The position numbers and the translations under genes are program-made. A DNA stretch of 10,759 bases, taken from positions 2,834 through 13,592 of the forward strand of contig JAHBMJ010002886.1 in NCBI GenBank assembly GCA_018398765.1, read 5' to 3'. Of this stretch, positions 1 through 7,707 are shown piece after piece (positions within the stretch are counted from its first letter, which is position 1; the number at the start of each line of letters is the position of its first letter). The stretch comes from Chromera velia (Eukaryota > Sar > Chromeraceae). Under the pieces are notes generated by a model. That model saw only the letters and a program-made list of their open reading frames with translations, did no database searches and had not been told where the DNA came from.

Positions 1-31
1 CTCCCCCCTTTTGAGTTTCACTACCCCTTCC

Positions 32-951
32 TCACACGTCCTCAAACGCGTACGGATAATCCTGCACTGGACCTCTATTCTCTTCGCTGCTGACCATTTG
101 GCGGGAGTAGAAGACAGGCAGACAAAATGGCACAGAGAGTGCGACAGCTCTTCTCTTTTGCTAACTCCAAACGACCTGTCTGCTTGTCTGGTTCCCTGAC
201 TGACCGACCTGGATATGTACGCAGCGCGAAGTTTCAGAAATTCTCCTTCTTCCTCAAACCCGATCTGCAAAGCGCCGTAGGGGCAGGAAGCAGGCAAGCG
301 TCGCTGTCAACAAGTGCTTTTCAACAATGGATGACCCAGAAGTGTATTTGGACTACAGCAGCAGAAGTGTATTTGGCTTGTTTTGGAAGCATGACCATGA
401 CAATCAGAGGAGCAGGAAGCGAGCAAATGCGAAAAAATGAAACCCATCCATCCGATGGCGAAATGAAATGAACTCCAGGCCAAGCAGAAGAGCAAACTCC
501 TCTCTCCCTTTGTGCTTTCTGAGCGAATCATTCTCTCAACCAACGACTCTATCACAAGAGCGTGAACATCCATAGAGACAGCTGAAAACACTACAAAAAA
601 GTAGGCGCATGTCTTGACGCATCCGACAGGGAAGGAAGAGTGTCGAAATGCAGGAAGACAATAGACGGACCGCCAGAAGGAAGATAATTGCGTTCTGATG
701 TCTTCCGACGCGATTGAAGAAATTTTCGTTCCCCTGCGAAACCTCATCATCGGAAGGAACGAACGAACAGAGGTGCATGGGTAAACCAACAAATTTCAAC
801 TCGATCGAGACGTACACAGAAGCATGCCGCTACGCCCTCCCCCGCCCTCCCGTTGTCTCTCTTCTCACATACGCATACCCCCCCCCCCCNCCCCCCCCCC
901 CCCCCAACACACACACACACACACACAGAGAGAGAGAGACAGACAGAGAGG

Positions 952-983
<32 letters not shown>

Positions 984-987
984 GAGG

Positions 988-1026
<39 letters not shown>

Positions 1027-1670
1027 ACCCACCCATTTATCCACCTCCTGCCCACGCGTATCGACAAATACACACACCCACACCCACACGCACACACATG
1101 TTTGCTTTTTGAAACGTTTCTGCTTATCTGTTGCCCTACAGATGTTCTCCCAGCAGATATGCCTTGTGTTTCATTTGTTGACTCCACGTATTTCTTGAAG
1201 GAGATTTCTTACTAAGATCGCTTTTTGACTCCTCTCCTCTCCTCTCCTCTCCTCTCGTGGCGGGGCGGCTGGCTGACCTTTCTGATGATTCGCTTCTTCG
1301 GGTCCATCGGGGAAGAAAGTACGGCGTCGACAAGTTTGAGAAGAGTCTGGAGACAGTTCGAGAGGGCCTCCCGGTCCGCACATAACTGAATCAAGGGAGG
1401 GAGGGAGGCATATAACACGGGTGTACATACAGCCGTGCACTGGCACTGTGTATCTGTATGAAAACGTGTATGTGCGAAAATGGAGAGACCGTGTGCGCGT
1501 CTGAATGTGCACAGAGATGGAGAGAACGCAGGTGCCTGTCGCTCGGTCACTCACTTACAGATATTCACACACACAGTCTCTACCTACTCACCTACAGACT
1601 TTCTCGATCTCCGCCCGCACACACACACACACACACTCACTCACTAACACACACTGACTCACTCACTCTT

Positions 1671-1709
<39 letters not shown>

Positions 1710-3293
1710 AACACACAGAGTCAGTCACTTTCACCTCCACCCACTCGACTGCTGACCCCGTCCTGCAGCTGCACCATCGAGTGCGCCGGATCTGAAGGGA
1801 ACCTCACGCCAGCAGGGGGTACTGGTGCGACTGCAACGGCGGCATCTCATGCAGCGGCGTCAAAACTACAGCAACGGACAAAATAAAAGTTTGCATCTTT
1901 TTCGTCGAGTGAGAATGCCAAACAAAACCAGCTATTCACTGCGAAATGGCACTGAAAGAACATGCCTGCAGCGCATTTCTAACGCTCGAAAAAGAAGTTG
2001 TCCCTCAAGAACGTTGCTTATACCCGGCCTTGCTAGCAGTTGACTAACAGTGTGTGCACTCCTCACGGGTTCCAGTCTCTCCTCCTTCCGTAGGCGCAAC
2101 GGGGCCAGCAGCACCGGGGGCAGGGGCGGGGGCTGCCTGGGCAGCAACTCGAGGGGGAGCCGCAGCAACAGGAGCCCCTGCTGCCGGGACTGCTGGCACT
2201 GGCTGCGGCGGCGGCGGCTGCACAGGTTGCGGCGGCGCTGCGGCAGTTCCTCCAGATGCCCCCCCCAGGTTTTTGAGTTTTATTCGAATCACGTCTGTGA
2301 GTCTTCCGGGCAGGCCGAGAGACTGCCATTGGGCGTCCGTTAGTTCTCTTAGAGAGTCTGCAGGCAGGCAGTCAGGAGCTCGCCGGTGTTCGCTGACTAT
2401 GGGTGGTGTTTTACTTTGAAGAAAGAAGAAAAATGCATTCGACCCATTGGACGGGGAATACCAACGCATGTTGCTCTCACGATTTTTCGTAAAGCGACCG
2501 TAGAGGAACTCGGCCAGAAAACAAGTTGTGGAAGGCAGGAAGTAAATTTGGAAGCGAAAGAAAGAAAGAAAGAAAGAAAGGAAGGAAGGAAGGAAGGAAG
2601 GAAGGAAGGAAGGAAGGAAAGAAAGAAAATGTAGCTAGAGAATGGTGGTCTTTCTGTCACGAGTAGCAGCAAAGAATTGCGATTGGAAAGAAGGGAGAAA
2701 GAAGAACTGTTTGAATCACCTGACCAACCCACTGACCCATTGTCTCGTACCAATTGTCCTCTACAATTCTGAAAGGACACGAAGACAACAGCAAGCACAC
2801 AAGAGAGAGACACCATGTATGCTTGGGTGCACAATCCGTCAGAAAAAATGGCCCTCCTTCCTCTCTACCGGACAAGAGAGAAGTGCGCAGAGAACAAGAT
2901 GCGCGAGACCCCCCTGCCGAACATACACTTACTCCCCCCCTCCCTCTCTCCCTCTCCTGCTTCCACCCAAGAACCCCATCCACGTGTGGTAATGCATTGC
3001 GGTCTCTCACGCATTTTATCGACGGCGGCAGCAAAGGAGAAACGCGCTACAATCACCATGTCTCCGCTCTTTTTGCGTCATCCATCCGCCTGACTCACTT
3101 TTTAATGAAGGGTTTCATTTGTTCGGGAGTCCTTCCGATCTCTTTCCCCACCTGGATGAGGAAGGTCTCCACCTGCAGGAGAAGACGCACATGCAATGGC
3201 ACGGGAGGGGATGCACAGGCGGTCGGCCACACAAAAGAGACAGCCAGCCCATTGAGGAGACGGATGGACGGAGGTACACACCTCGGAATCCAT
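32..3293 (-). CDS. SAM-like plus PUB domain protein, 9 exons, 242 aa
   Basis: Nine coding exons in transcript order: 3293-3282, 3172-3099, 2768-2737, 2357-2067, 1791-1757, 1385-1278, 733-671, 264-209, 89-32 (stop 34-32). They sum to 729 nt and every junction keeps frame. Residues 5-70 look like a SAM-type helical domain (SLRELTDAQW, then LGLPGRL and a closing helix). Residues 72-135 are a Pro/Ala-rich linker. Residues about 149-222 match a PUB domain: LQTLLKLVDAVLSSP, then PKKRIIRKGN, NFFNRV, AIIFLLA and IGFEEEGEFL. PUB domains of PNGase and UBX proteins bind the C-terminal tail of Cdc48/p97, so a role as a Cdc48 adaptor in protein quality control or ERAD is inferred. The Asn of the GN motif is kept, but the usual KYR is KKR. 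No signal peptide or membrane segment is seen. The start ATG (3293) has A at -3 and G at +4 and an in-frame stop upstream. Least certain are the 12-nt first exon and the last exon. Confidence 0.82.
878..1024. repeat. Poly-C (with an N), (CA)n and (GA)n tract in SAM-PUB intron 6
   Basis: A C run (878-905, with an undetermined base at 890) is followed by CA repeats (907-926) and interrupted GA repeats (927-1024). The whole tract lies in the 544-nt intron 734-1277, with its purine-rich strand antisense to the gene. The N in a homopolymer suggests an assembly or base-calling limit, so the true length is uncertain. Confidence 0.9.
1231..1255. repeat. (CCTCT)5 pentanucleotide repeat
   Basis: Five perfect CCTCT units, in intron 6 of the minus-strand gene and about 22 bp from the end of exon 6 at 1278. 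On the transcript this reads AGAGG, a purine-rich stretch close to the donor. Confidence 0.85.
1616..1714. repeat. (CA)n and (CT)n repeats in SAM-PUB intron 5
   Basis: CA repeats (about 1616-1636), a CT run (about 1668-1694) and more CA (1694-1709), with CACT units between, sit in the 371-nt intron 1386-1756. Confidence 0.85.
2555..2629. repeat. (GAAA)n (GGAA)n repeat in SAM-PUB intron 3
   Basis: GAAA units (2555-2580) pass into GGAA units (2581-2619) and back to GAAA. It lies in intron 2358-2736, where the transcript strand reads pyrimidine (TTTC/TTCC). Confidence 0.9.
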
Positions 3294-3400
3294 TTTACTT
3301 CCAGCCTTTGCGTCTTTTTCTGGTTGACTTTTTCAAACACCTGCTCAACTCAAAAAGGCCAACAGGACTAGGGAATTGGAACGTGTCACTCTCTCCCACG

Positions 3401-3410
3401 GTATATACTC
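3401..3410 (-). promoter_or_regulatory. TATA-like element for the SAM-PUB gene
   Basis: On the minus strand this reads GAGTATATAC, about 110 nt upstream of the predicted start codon at 3293. The spacing is similar to that of two clearer TATA boxes in the window (3991 and 7313). The match is weaker than those two. Confidence 0.35.
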
Positions 3411-3620
3411 GGAGACCGAACAGAGAATCCACGGGAAGTCTGAGTGTCAAGTTGTGGACACACCAGTTCGCGTGACAGCGTGGGTGTAGCGCTCATGAAA
3501 TTGATAATGGAAGAGCCTGGGAGCTAGGGCCGAAGAGCAATGCAGACCATGAAGCCTCTCGGAACATCTTGGATTTTCAAGAGATGTCAACTTGTCAAGT
3601 CATGTGAACTGATATCCTCA

Positions 3621-3840
3621 GCGCCCGGCTGATCCTGGCTGAGCGCCACTGAATTTGCTGACCCTGGCTCATGCACTGAGGGCGCCATGGGGGCCGTTGC
3701 ATGGGGGGCCGGCCCGCGGTACGTGGATCGCGCGCGCGGCCCGTTTTTTTCCCGACAAACTCGCAAAGTGGGCCCGCCAGGCATGTTTGCATGGGTCCGC
3801 GGGGCCCCGCGGGGCGCGCATGGGCGCGCGATTAATTTCA
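3621..3840. promoter_or_regulatory. GC-rich, dyad-rich intergenic block
   Basis: A strongly GC- and CpG-rich block lies between the divergent SAM-PUB gene and the intronless gene. It holds two near-identical 13-mers, GCTGATCCTGGCT (3628-3640) and GCTGACCCTGGCT (3657-3669), bracketed by the inverted pair GCGCCC (3621-3626) and GGGCGC (3680-3685). It also has a perfect 16-bp palindrome CCGCGGGGCCCCGCGG (3797-3812) and several CATGGG motifs. No open frame in it looks like protein. A bidirectional promoter or CpG-island-like role is inferred from position only. Confidence 0.4.
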
Positions 3841-3865
3841 GCAGAGAGAGAACTCGAAAATCGTG

Positions 3866-3889
3866 ACGAGATCTGAAACGAGATCTGAA
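3866..3889. repeat. 12-bp perfect tandem repeat, possible operator
   Basis: ACGAGATCTGAA occurs twice, head to tail with no spacer; each copy contains the palindrome AGATCT. It ends about 100 bp upstream of the TATA box at 3991, a plausible place for a transcription factor site. The role is inferred. Confidence 0.5.
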
Positions 3890-3990
3890 TGGCCGTCCAA
3901 TTTACAGTCCAAAGACATTTCAAGACCGACAATGTGCTCGAGACTGAGGTAGAAGATTCTGTGCGATAGGTGATTCGTAAGCTGGGTCAG

Positions 3991-3998
3991 TATAAAAG
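3991..3998 (+). promoter_or_regulatory. TATA box of the intronless repeat-protein gene
   Basis: A canonical TATAAAAG lies 154 bp upstream of the start codon at 4145. Transcription would begin near 4020-4030 and leave a 5' UTR of about 115-125 nt. It falls in the promoter-proximal part of the 3294-4144 intergenic region. Confidence 0.6.
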
Positions 3999-4144
3999 CG
4001 TTCTTGCGCGGATTAACTGTCGGGTAGGAGTGTGAATAATACTTTCCGTCTCCGTTCAGTTTTTTTCAGTTTTTCACACGGAAAGCTGTCTTCGTGCGTC
4101 CTTTTTGAAGCGCTTTTGGCACTGTCACAGTCGATTGAGGAAAA

Positions 4145-5143
4145 ATGTCACCGAAAAAGAGAACCGTGCGGAAAGAGCCGAAACCCCAGCACAAAGCCTC
4201 GAAATCCAACTGTCCGGTGCCTCCGATAGGGGAGGGGGTTCTTCCTTCCACCCCTCTCATAGAGGGGCAGCCGATCTCCCTTTCTGGCACAGAGAACTCG
4301 TCTCTGCCTGCCAACAAAGGAGGGAAGGGAGGAAAGAGCACTCAATCTGCGAGTGACTCAGGAAGAACTCCTACTGGGTCAGCGTCTCAGACAGCCGAAA
4401 CTCGAACGTCTGCGTCGAGCAACGCGCCTTCTTCGTCTTCTCGGACCGGAGGATCGTTCACTCCGCGCATGTTTCAAGAGGCCTTCGCCATGCCCACCCA
4501 ACCCCCGGCGCCCTGGGACTTGCCCGGGAGTCAGGTCTATATTTCTGGCAGAGAATTAGACACGGTGAGAGAATTTTGTGCTTCGCAGGGGATGGAGGAA
4601 GAGCTGTGCATCCGAACAGACCCCAATGGGGCAAAGCGTACTGACGTTACCTTTCTTGAAGGTGCAAAGATGTTTGTGTCGCTGCAGGGGGAAGAGAGGG
4701 CTGCTTTCAGTGAAACAATCAAAGCAGCAGTCAGCCAGAGTTGTGTTGACGTGGCCCGATTTTACGTCTCTGAACCTGGCACAGCCCGATTCATCGATGT
4801 AACACCTGATTACTCGGGGGGTGTCTCTGAACCTCGCACAGCGAGAAAACAGGGGGCTACCCCTGAAAATCGCAAAAAGAAGGAGGGGGGGGGTACTTCT
4901 CAAAACCCGAAAGAGAAGGAGCGGGGGGCTACCTCTGAAAATCGTACAGAGAAGGAGGGGGGGGGTACTTCTCAAAATCCTAAAGAGGAGCGGGAGGCTG
5001 TCTCTGAAGACCCTACAGAGAAGGAAAGGCAGAAGTGGTTTACGGACCAACGAAAGATGATGAAGAAGCTGGAAACTACAATGCTCATCCTTCACAACAT
5101 CCTGGAAAAACAAGAAAAAAGCGAGGAAGAGACGCAGTCTTAG
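4145..5143 (+). CDS. Intronless 332-aa protein with 12-residue repeats and C-terminal coiled coil
   Basis: I do not recognise the family. The frame is open from ATG 4145 to TAG 5143 with no need for introns. Residues 1-20 are very basic (SPKKRTVRK), a possible nuclear-localisation signal. Residues 65-104 are Ser/Thr-rich and probably disordered. Residues about 105-206 are the most normal, globular-looking part (WDLPGSQVYISGRELDTVRE, later LEGAKMFVSLQGEERAAF). From about 207 the protein is a degenerate 12-residue tandem repeat of the type GATSENRTEKEG / GGTSQNPKEKER, running to about 295. Residues 297-332 (KWFTDQRKMMKKLETT onward) form a predicted amphipathic, charged helix suited to a coiled coil. 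Unlike its three neighbours it has no introns, so it could be a retrocopy or belong to a mobile element; I see no reverse transcriptase, transposase, LTR or terminal inverted repeat nearby. A TATA box (3991) supports transcription. Confidence 0.72.
   Translation: MSPKKRTVRKEPKPQHKASKSNCPVPPIGEGVLPSTPLIEGQPISLSGTENSSLPANKGGKGGKSTQSASDSGRTPTGSASQTAETRTSASSNAPSSSSRTGGSFTPRMFQEAFAMPTQPPAPWDLPGSQVYISGRELDTVREFCASQGMEEELCIRTDPNGAKRTDVTFLEGAKMFVSLQGEERAAFSETIKAAVSQSCVDVARFYVSEPGTARFIDVTPDYSGGVSEPRTARKQGATPENRKKKEGGGTSQNPKEKERGATSENRTEKEGGGTSQNPKEEREAVSEDPTEKERQKWFTDQRKMMKKLETTMLILHNILEKQEKSEEETQS
4817..5029 (+). repeat. In-frame minisatellite (36-bp unit, 72-bp higher-order unit)
   Basis: Two near-identical 72-bp units start at 4852 and 4924, each made of two related 36-bp halves encoding 12 residues. 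More diverged units flank them on both sides, and a further relic lies at 4763-4798. Unit length is a multiple of three, so gain or loss of units would preserve the frame and length variation between strains is expected. Confidence 0.8.
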
Positions 5144-5483
5144 GCGCAGACGATGAGGTTTTCAAGCTTGTCAAACAACCATTTCGAATCCATGATGTTA
5201 CTGTCTCATTAACACAGTCATTGTACTATACATAAATAAGTTTTGCTGGTTGAACAAATTAAAGTCAGAATCTTTGTTTTGCTATGACAATTCTTGAAGT
5301 CTTCTTCGTTACATCAATGTTACGTATACGTCATAAATCTGATGATTATGCTATAGTGACAGTATTAGTATTGTCAAATTATTAGGAACAATCAATCAAT
5401 TAATCAATTCTAGCAATCAATTAGGATAGACTATATAATAGAGTTAACTTAAATTCATTTCTAGAATTAAGATCGGACATTTG

Positions 5484-5543
5484 GTATTGGGGCGGGAGGC
5501 CAATCCTCCGGACATAAATCCTAATCTTAATGCTAACCCCAAT
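5484..5543. repeat. Inverted repeat GTATTGGGG / CCCCAATAC with nested hairpin
   Basis: Nine-base arms GTATTGGGG and CCCCAATAC face each other about 42 bp apart; between them lies the small hairpin GGAGGccaatCCTCC. It is a GC-rich patch inside an AT-rich island. It may be a fold-back element fragment; function is unknown. Confidence 0.45.
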
Positions 5544-5617
5544 ACTACCTAATACCGACCTTCTAAGTCCTAATGTTTCACTCTAGGTTTCACCGAAGGT
5601 TTCACTAAAGGTGAGAT

Positions 5618-5636
5618 GATAGTATTGAATACTATC
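5618..5636. repeat. 19-bp palindrome
   Basis: GATAGTATT and AATACTATC flank a single central G, giving perfect 9-bp arms. No gene is adjacent. It could be a protein-binding site or a recombination relic; its role is unknown. Confidence 0.5.
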
Positions 5637-5989
5637 GATCATAATTATTATTGATTACGTTCCCATTATAAAGGATCCATTTTTAATTAACTATTACATC
5701 TACGTACATGCTAAAAAAAATTAATACTAGTATATGATTAAGTCTATATACAGATTGTGTATGATCAATCAATCAATCAATCAATCAATAAACTTGCTAA
5801 CCTCTAGGCTGACCTGAGAAACGTATAAACCAGATTTAATTAAATTAATAAAAAAAAATCTTTGCATGGAGCTTAAATACAATATGGCTTTCCCGTACCT
5901 ACTAGAAGTAGTTCCGTGTCCTTGTGCGTATAAGTTGTGCGCGTGTCGCTCTATAGGTCCCCTTCCGCTGAAAAGTGTGAATTTGAAAA

Positions 5990-6270
5990 GTGTTACGTGT
6001 TTGCGTGGGCGTGTTTGCATGCGTGAATGTGCGTGTGCGTATGATAGAGAGGGTGCGTGTGCGTGTGCGTGCGTGTGTGTGCGTGTTTGCGTGCGTGTGC
6101 GTGTGCATGTGCGCGAGAGCGAGAGAGAAAGAGACAGACAGAGAGAGAGAGAGAGCGAGAGAGAGAGAGAGAGCGCGGAAGAGAGCGCGCGCGCGAGAGA
6201 GAGAGGCAGCAAACGAGAGAGAGAGAGAGAGTGAGAGAGAGCGAGAGAGAGAGAGGGGGAGAGAGAGAGA
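5990..6270. repeat. GT-rich then GA-rich microsatellite tract
   Basis: A TGCG/TG-rich stretch (about 5990-6115) passes into an interrupted GA tract (about 6117-6270). The open frames across it are low-complexity translations (Arg/Glu or Ser/Leu runs) and are not genes. It lies downstream of the 3' end of the minus-strand secreted-protein gene. Confidence 0.85.
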
Positions 6271-6450
6271 GTTCAACACTTCCTCAAATTCTTCGTATCT
6301 TCCCATATTACATCGATCAATCTGGCAGAATTTGCCTGTGCATTATGCATTCTGAGTCGTCGGAGCAGAAATCAATTCAGCTCAAGCTGACGGTCTGTCC
6401 AGGCACGGAAGGCATACAGCGTGGGAACAGTTTCAAGAGGCTGCATTCAT

Positions 6451-7189
6451 TCAGCTTAGTGCCTGAGAAAGAAGGGCCCAGAACATCTCTTCTTCTCCCT
6501 CCTCAGTCTGTTCCAGAGATCTAGAAAAGAATGCGTGCGTCACAGCGTGGCAGAGGGCGTTGATGTCCGTTTTCGTCCTCAAAAAACTAATCGCAGAGAG
6601 GTCCATCATCTCCTCTCTGCAGGACAGTGCAACGAGGGAAGATCACTTTGTCAACTTTTGAGCCTTCAACATCGCTTCCGACCACCTCCCCGAGCAAGGG
6701 ACATGGCACAAAAAGGAGACAAGAGAGGGCTTCCCTGTGGCTATTTCGAGAGATGGAAGGTCGTGGCTTAGCAAAGGAGACGGCTTAGGAAGAACAGCGT
6801 GGAGACTGAAAGGGCACCTCCACACGACACGAATCAAGTCGGCCTGGGCTGGTCTGACCAACTGACCTGTGAAGATCACGTGCAAGTGCCAGGATGGAGG
6901 CCCTAGACTCCGTCTGACAGTGGCTTTCCGCCATGCTCTTCATGAACTCCGGAGAAATCACACATCGCTCCATATCGAAGGCACACTTTGTCATGGCTTC
7001 ACACTCTGCTTGTGATTCATCAAAGTCCATACAGAGCTGCACTCTTCTCTTAAGGAGTTCAGTTGAGGAGAGACCTGACTCCTCCTCGTCGAGACTTCCC
7101 GTTGGAGATGAGGAGACGCTCGAGTAAGCGCCAGAGACGGAAAGGGACAGGAAACAACAGATGGAACACAAAGCCAGAAAGGAGGTCAT
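6451..7189 (-). CDS. Secreted six-cysteine protein, 2 exons, 162 aa, function unknown
   Basis: Exon 1 is 7189-6867 and exon 2 is 6616-6451 (stop 6453-6451). The intron 6866-6617 (250 nt) begins GTCAGT and ends CTGCAG, and its phase joins AG to A to give Arg108. Residues 1-20 are a clear signal peptide (MTSFLALCSICCFLSLSVSG), so the product should enter the secretory pathway. The mature part has an acidic Ser-rich start and six cysteines at 53, 63, 69, 76, 91 and 130, enough for three disulfides, the core being ECEAMTKCAFDMERC. Exon 2 encodes a helical, acidic tail that includes ALCHAVTHAFFSR and EEGEEEMFWALLSQALS. I do not recognise the fold. An alternative acceptor at 6806 would give a different tail ending at 6643; I prefer 6616 because its translation looks more like a folded protein. 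An upstream ATG at 7231 is in frame, but ATG 7189 puts the signal peptide at the N-terminus. Confidence 0.72.
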
Positions 7190-7307
7190 TTTCAGCAGAC
7201 AGGAAGGACACTGGAAGAACACGTAAAGCACAGCGATTTTCTATGTGCAGGACACTCATCTCACTTGAAGGCTGAAGGGATGTGCTCCGGTTAGATCGAG
7301 AGAACGG

Positions 7308-7313
7308 TTTATA
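7308..7313 (-). promoter_or_regulatory. TATA box of the secreted six-cysteine protein gene
   Basis: TATAAA on the minus strand, 119-124 nt upstream of the chosen start at 7189. The spacing supports ATG 7189 over 7231 only weakly. It lies in the 518-bp intergenic region shared with the divergent Tic20-like gene, for which I see no TATA box. Confidence 0.55.
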
Positions 7314-7580
7314 GGTGAGAGGAACTTCGATGGTGCATGTCTGCATTTCCGCGAGAGCGCGCGCGCGTGGCCCCGACCCCGTCCCCAGCCCCGGTCCTGG
7401 CCACTCTACAAAGTTCGAATTCAGACACATTCAGACACACAATAGACGGCTGGCGCAGCCCAATGACCTTTGACCGACCTCTGCTGGACCCTCGGAGATG
7501 TCATTCTGTGGTGCTGTCTTACATCCGTGCAACTCGTACACGGGCCGACTCTTGCGTTGTTTGGAATGACGAACAGACAG

Positions 7581-7600
7581 GACGAGAAAAGACGAGAAAA
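7581..7600. repeat. 10-bp tandem repeat upstream of the Tic20-like gene
   Basis: GACGAGAAAA is repeated twice in tandem about 108-127 bp upstream of the start codon at 7708. Its position suggests a promoter element or 5' UTR motif; there is no direct evidence. Confidence 0.35.
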
Positions 7601-7707
7601 TCGGAGACGGCAACTGTAGAAGAGAGGGGAAGTTGGGAGACTCTGCAGACCTCCCACTGCGTTGTCCGGACCTTAGGAAGCCTTGACAACGGAAAAGGAA
7701 TACCAGG

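Larger units (their letters stand above)
5144..5865. other. AT-rich, CTAG-rich gene-free island
   Basis: After the intronless gene the base composition drops sharply in GC. No protein-like open frame is present on either strand. It holds AATC-type tetranucleotide runs (5389-5410, 5763-5789), many CTAG tetramers, a 12-bp-period repeat around GGTTTCAC (5575-5613), a GTATTGGGG/CCCCAATAC inverted pair (5484-5543) and a near-perfect palindrome (5618-5636). The first 100-150 bp probably include the 3' UTR of the upstream gene. It could be a decayed repeat element. Confidence 0.55.

Noticed and set aside
536-817. 93-codon minus-strand frame containing the exon 7 sequence
   Set aside because: Reading through gives a Cys/Leu-rich tail unlike a PUB domain; ending at the GTCCGT donor and joining to 264 restores the conserved GFEE motif.
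747-1187. Minus-strand frame rich in Ser-Leu and Cys-Val runs, and plus-strand Arg-Glu frames over the same tract
   Set aside because: Pure microsatellite translation across an N base; this lies in intron 6 of the SAM-PUB gene.
2392-2400. Alternative acceptor TCAG for exon 4 of the SAM-PUB gene at 2393
   Set aside because: It would join exon 2 directly in frame, but a 32-nt exon at 2768-2737 (IVEDNWYETM) with perfect phases gives a more SAM-like sequence and good splice sites.
2044-2469. 141-codon minus-strand frame taken as a complete gene
   Set aside because: Only 2357-2067 is used, as exon 4. The N-terminal extension is intron sequence and the stop at 2044 lies past the GTGAGG donor; joining to upstream and downstream exons restores SAM and PUB motifs in frame.
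3655-3932. Frames on both strands through the GC-rich block
   Set aside because: Expected by chance in GC-rich DNA where stops are rare; they overlap each other and the promoter-like elements, and show no conserved motif.
3601-5865. Complete transposon around the intronless gene
   Set aside because: I looked for long terminal repeats, terminal inverted repeats and target duplications flanking 3600-5865 and saw none by eye; reverse transcriptase or transposase motifs are absent.
5866-6524. Plus- and minus-strand frames over the GT/GA tract, some with hydrophobic or Arg-rich runs
   Set aside because: Low-complexity microsatellite translation with no protein-like flanks.
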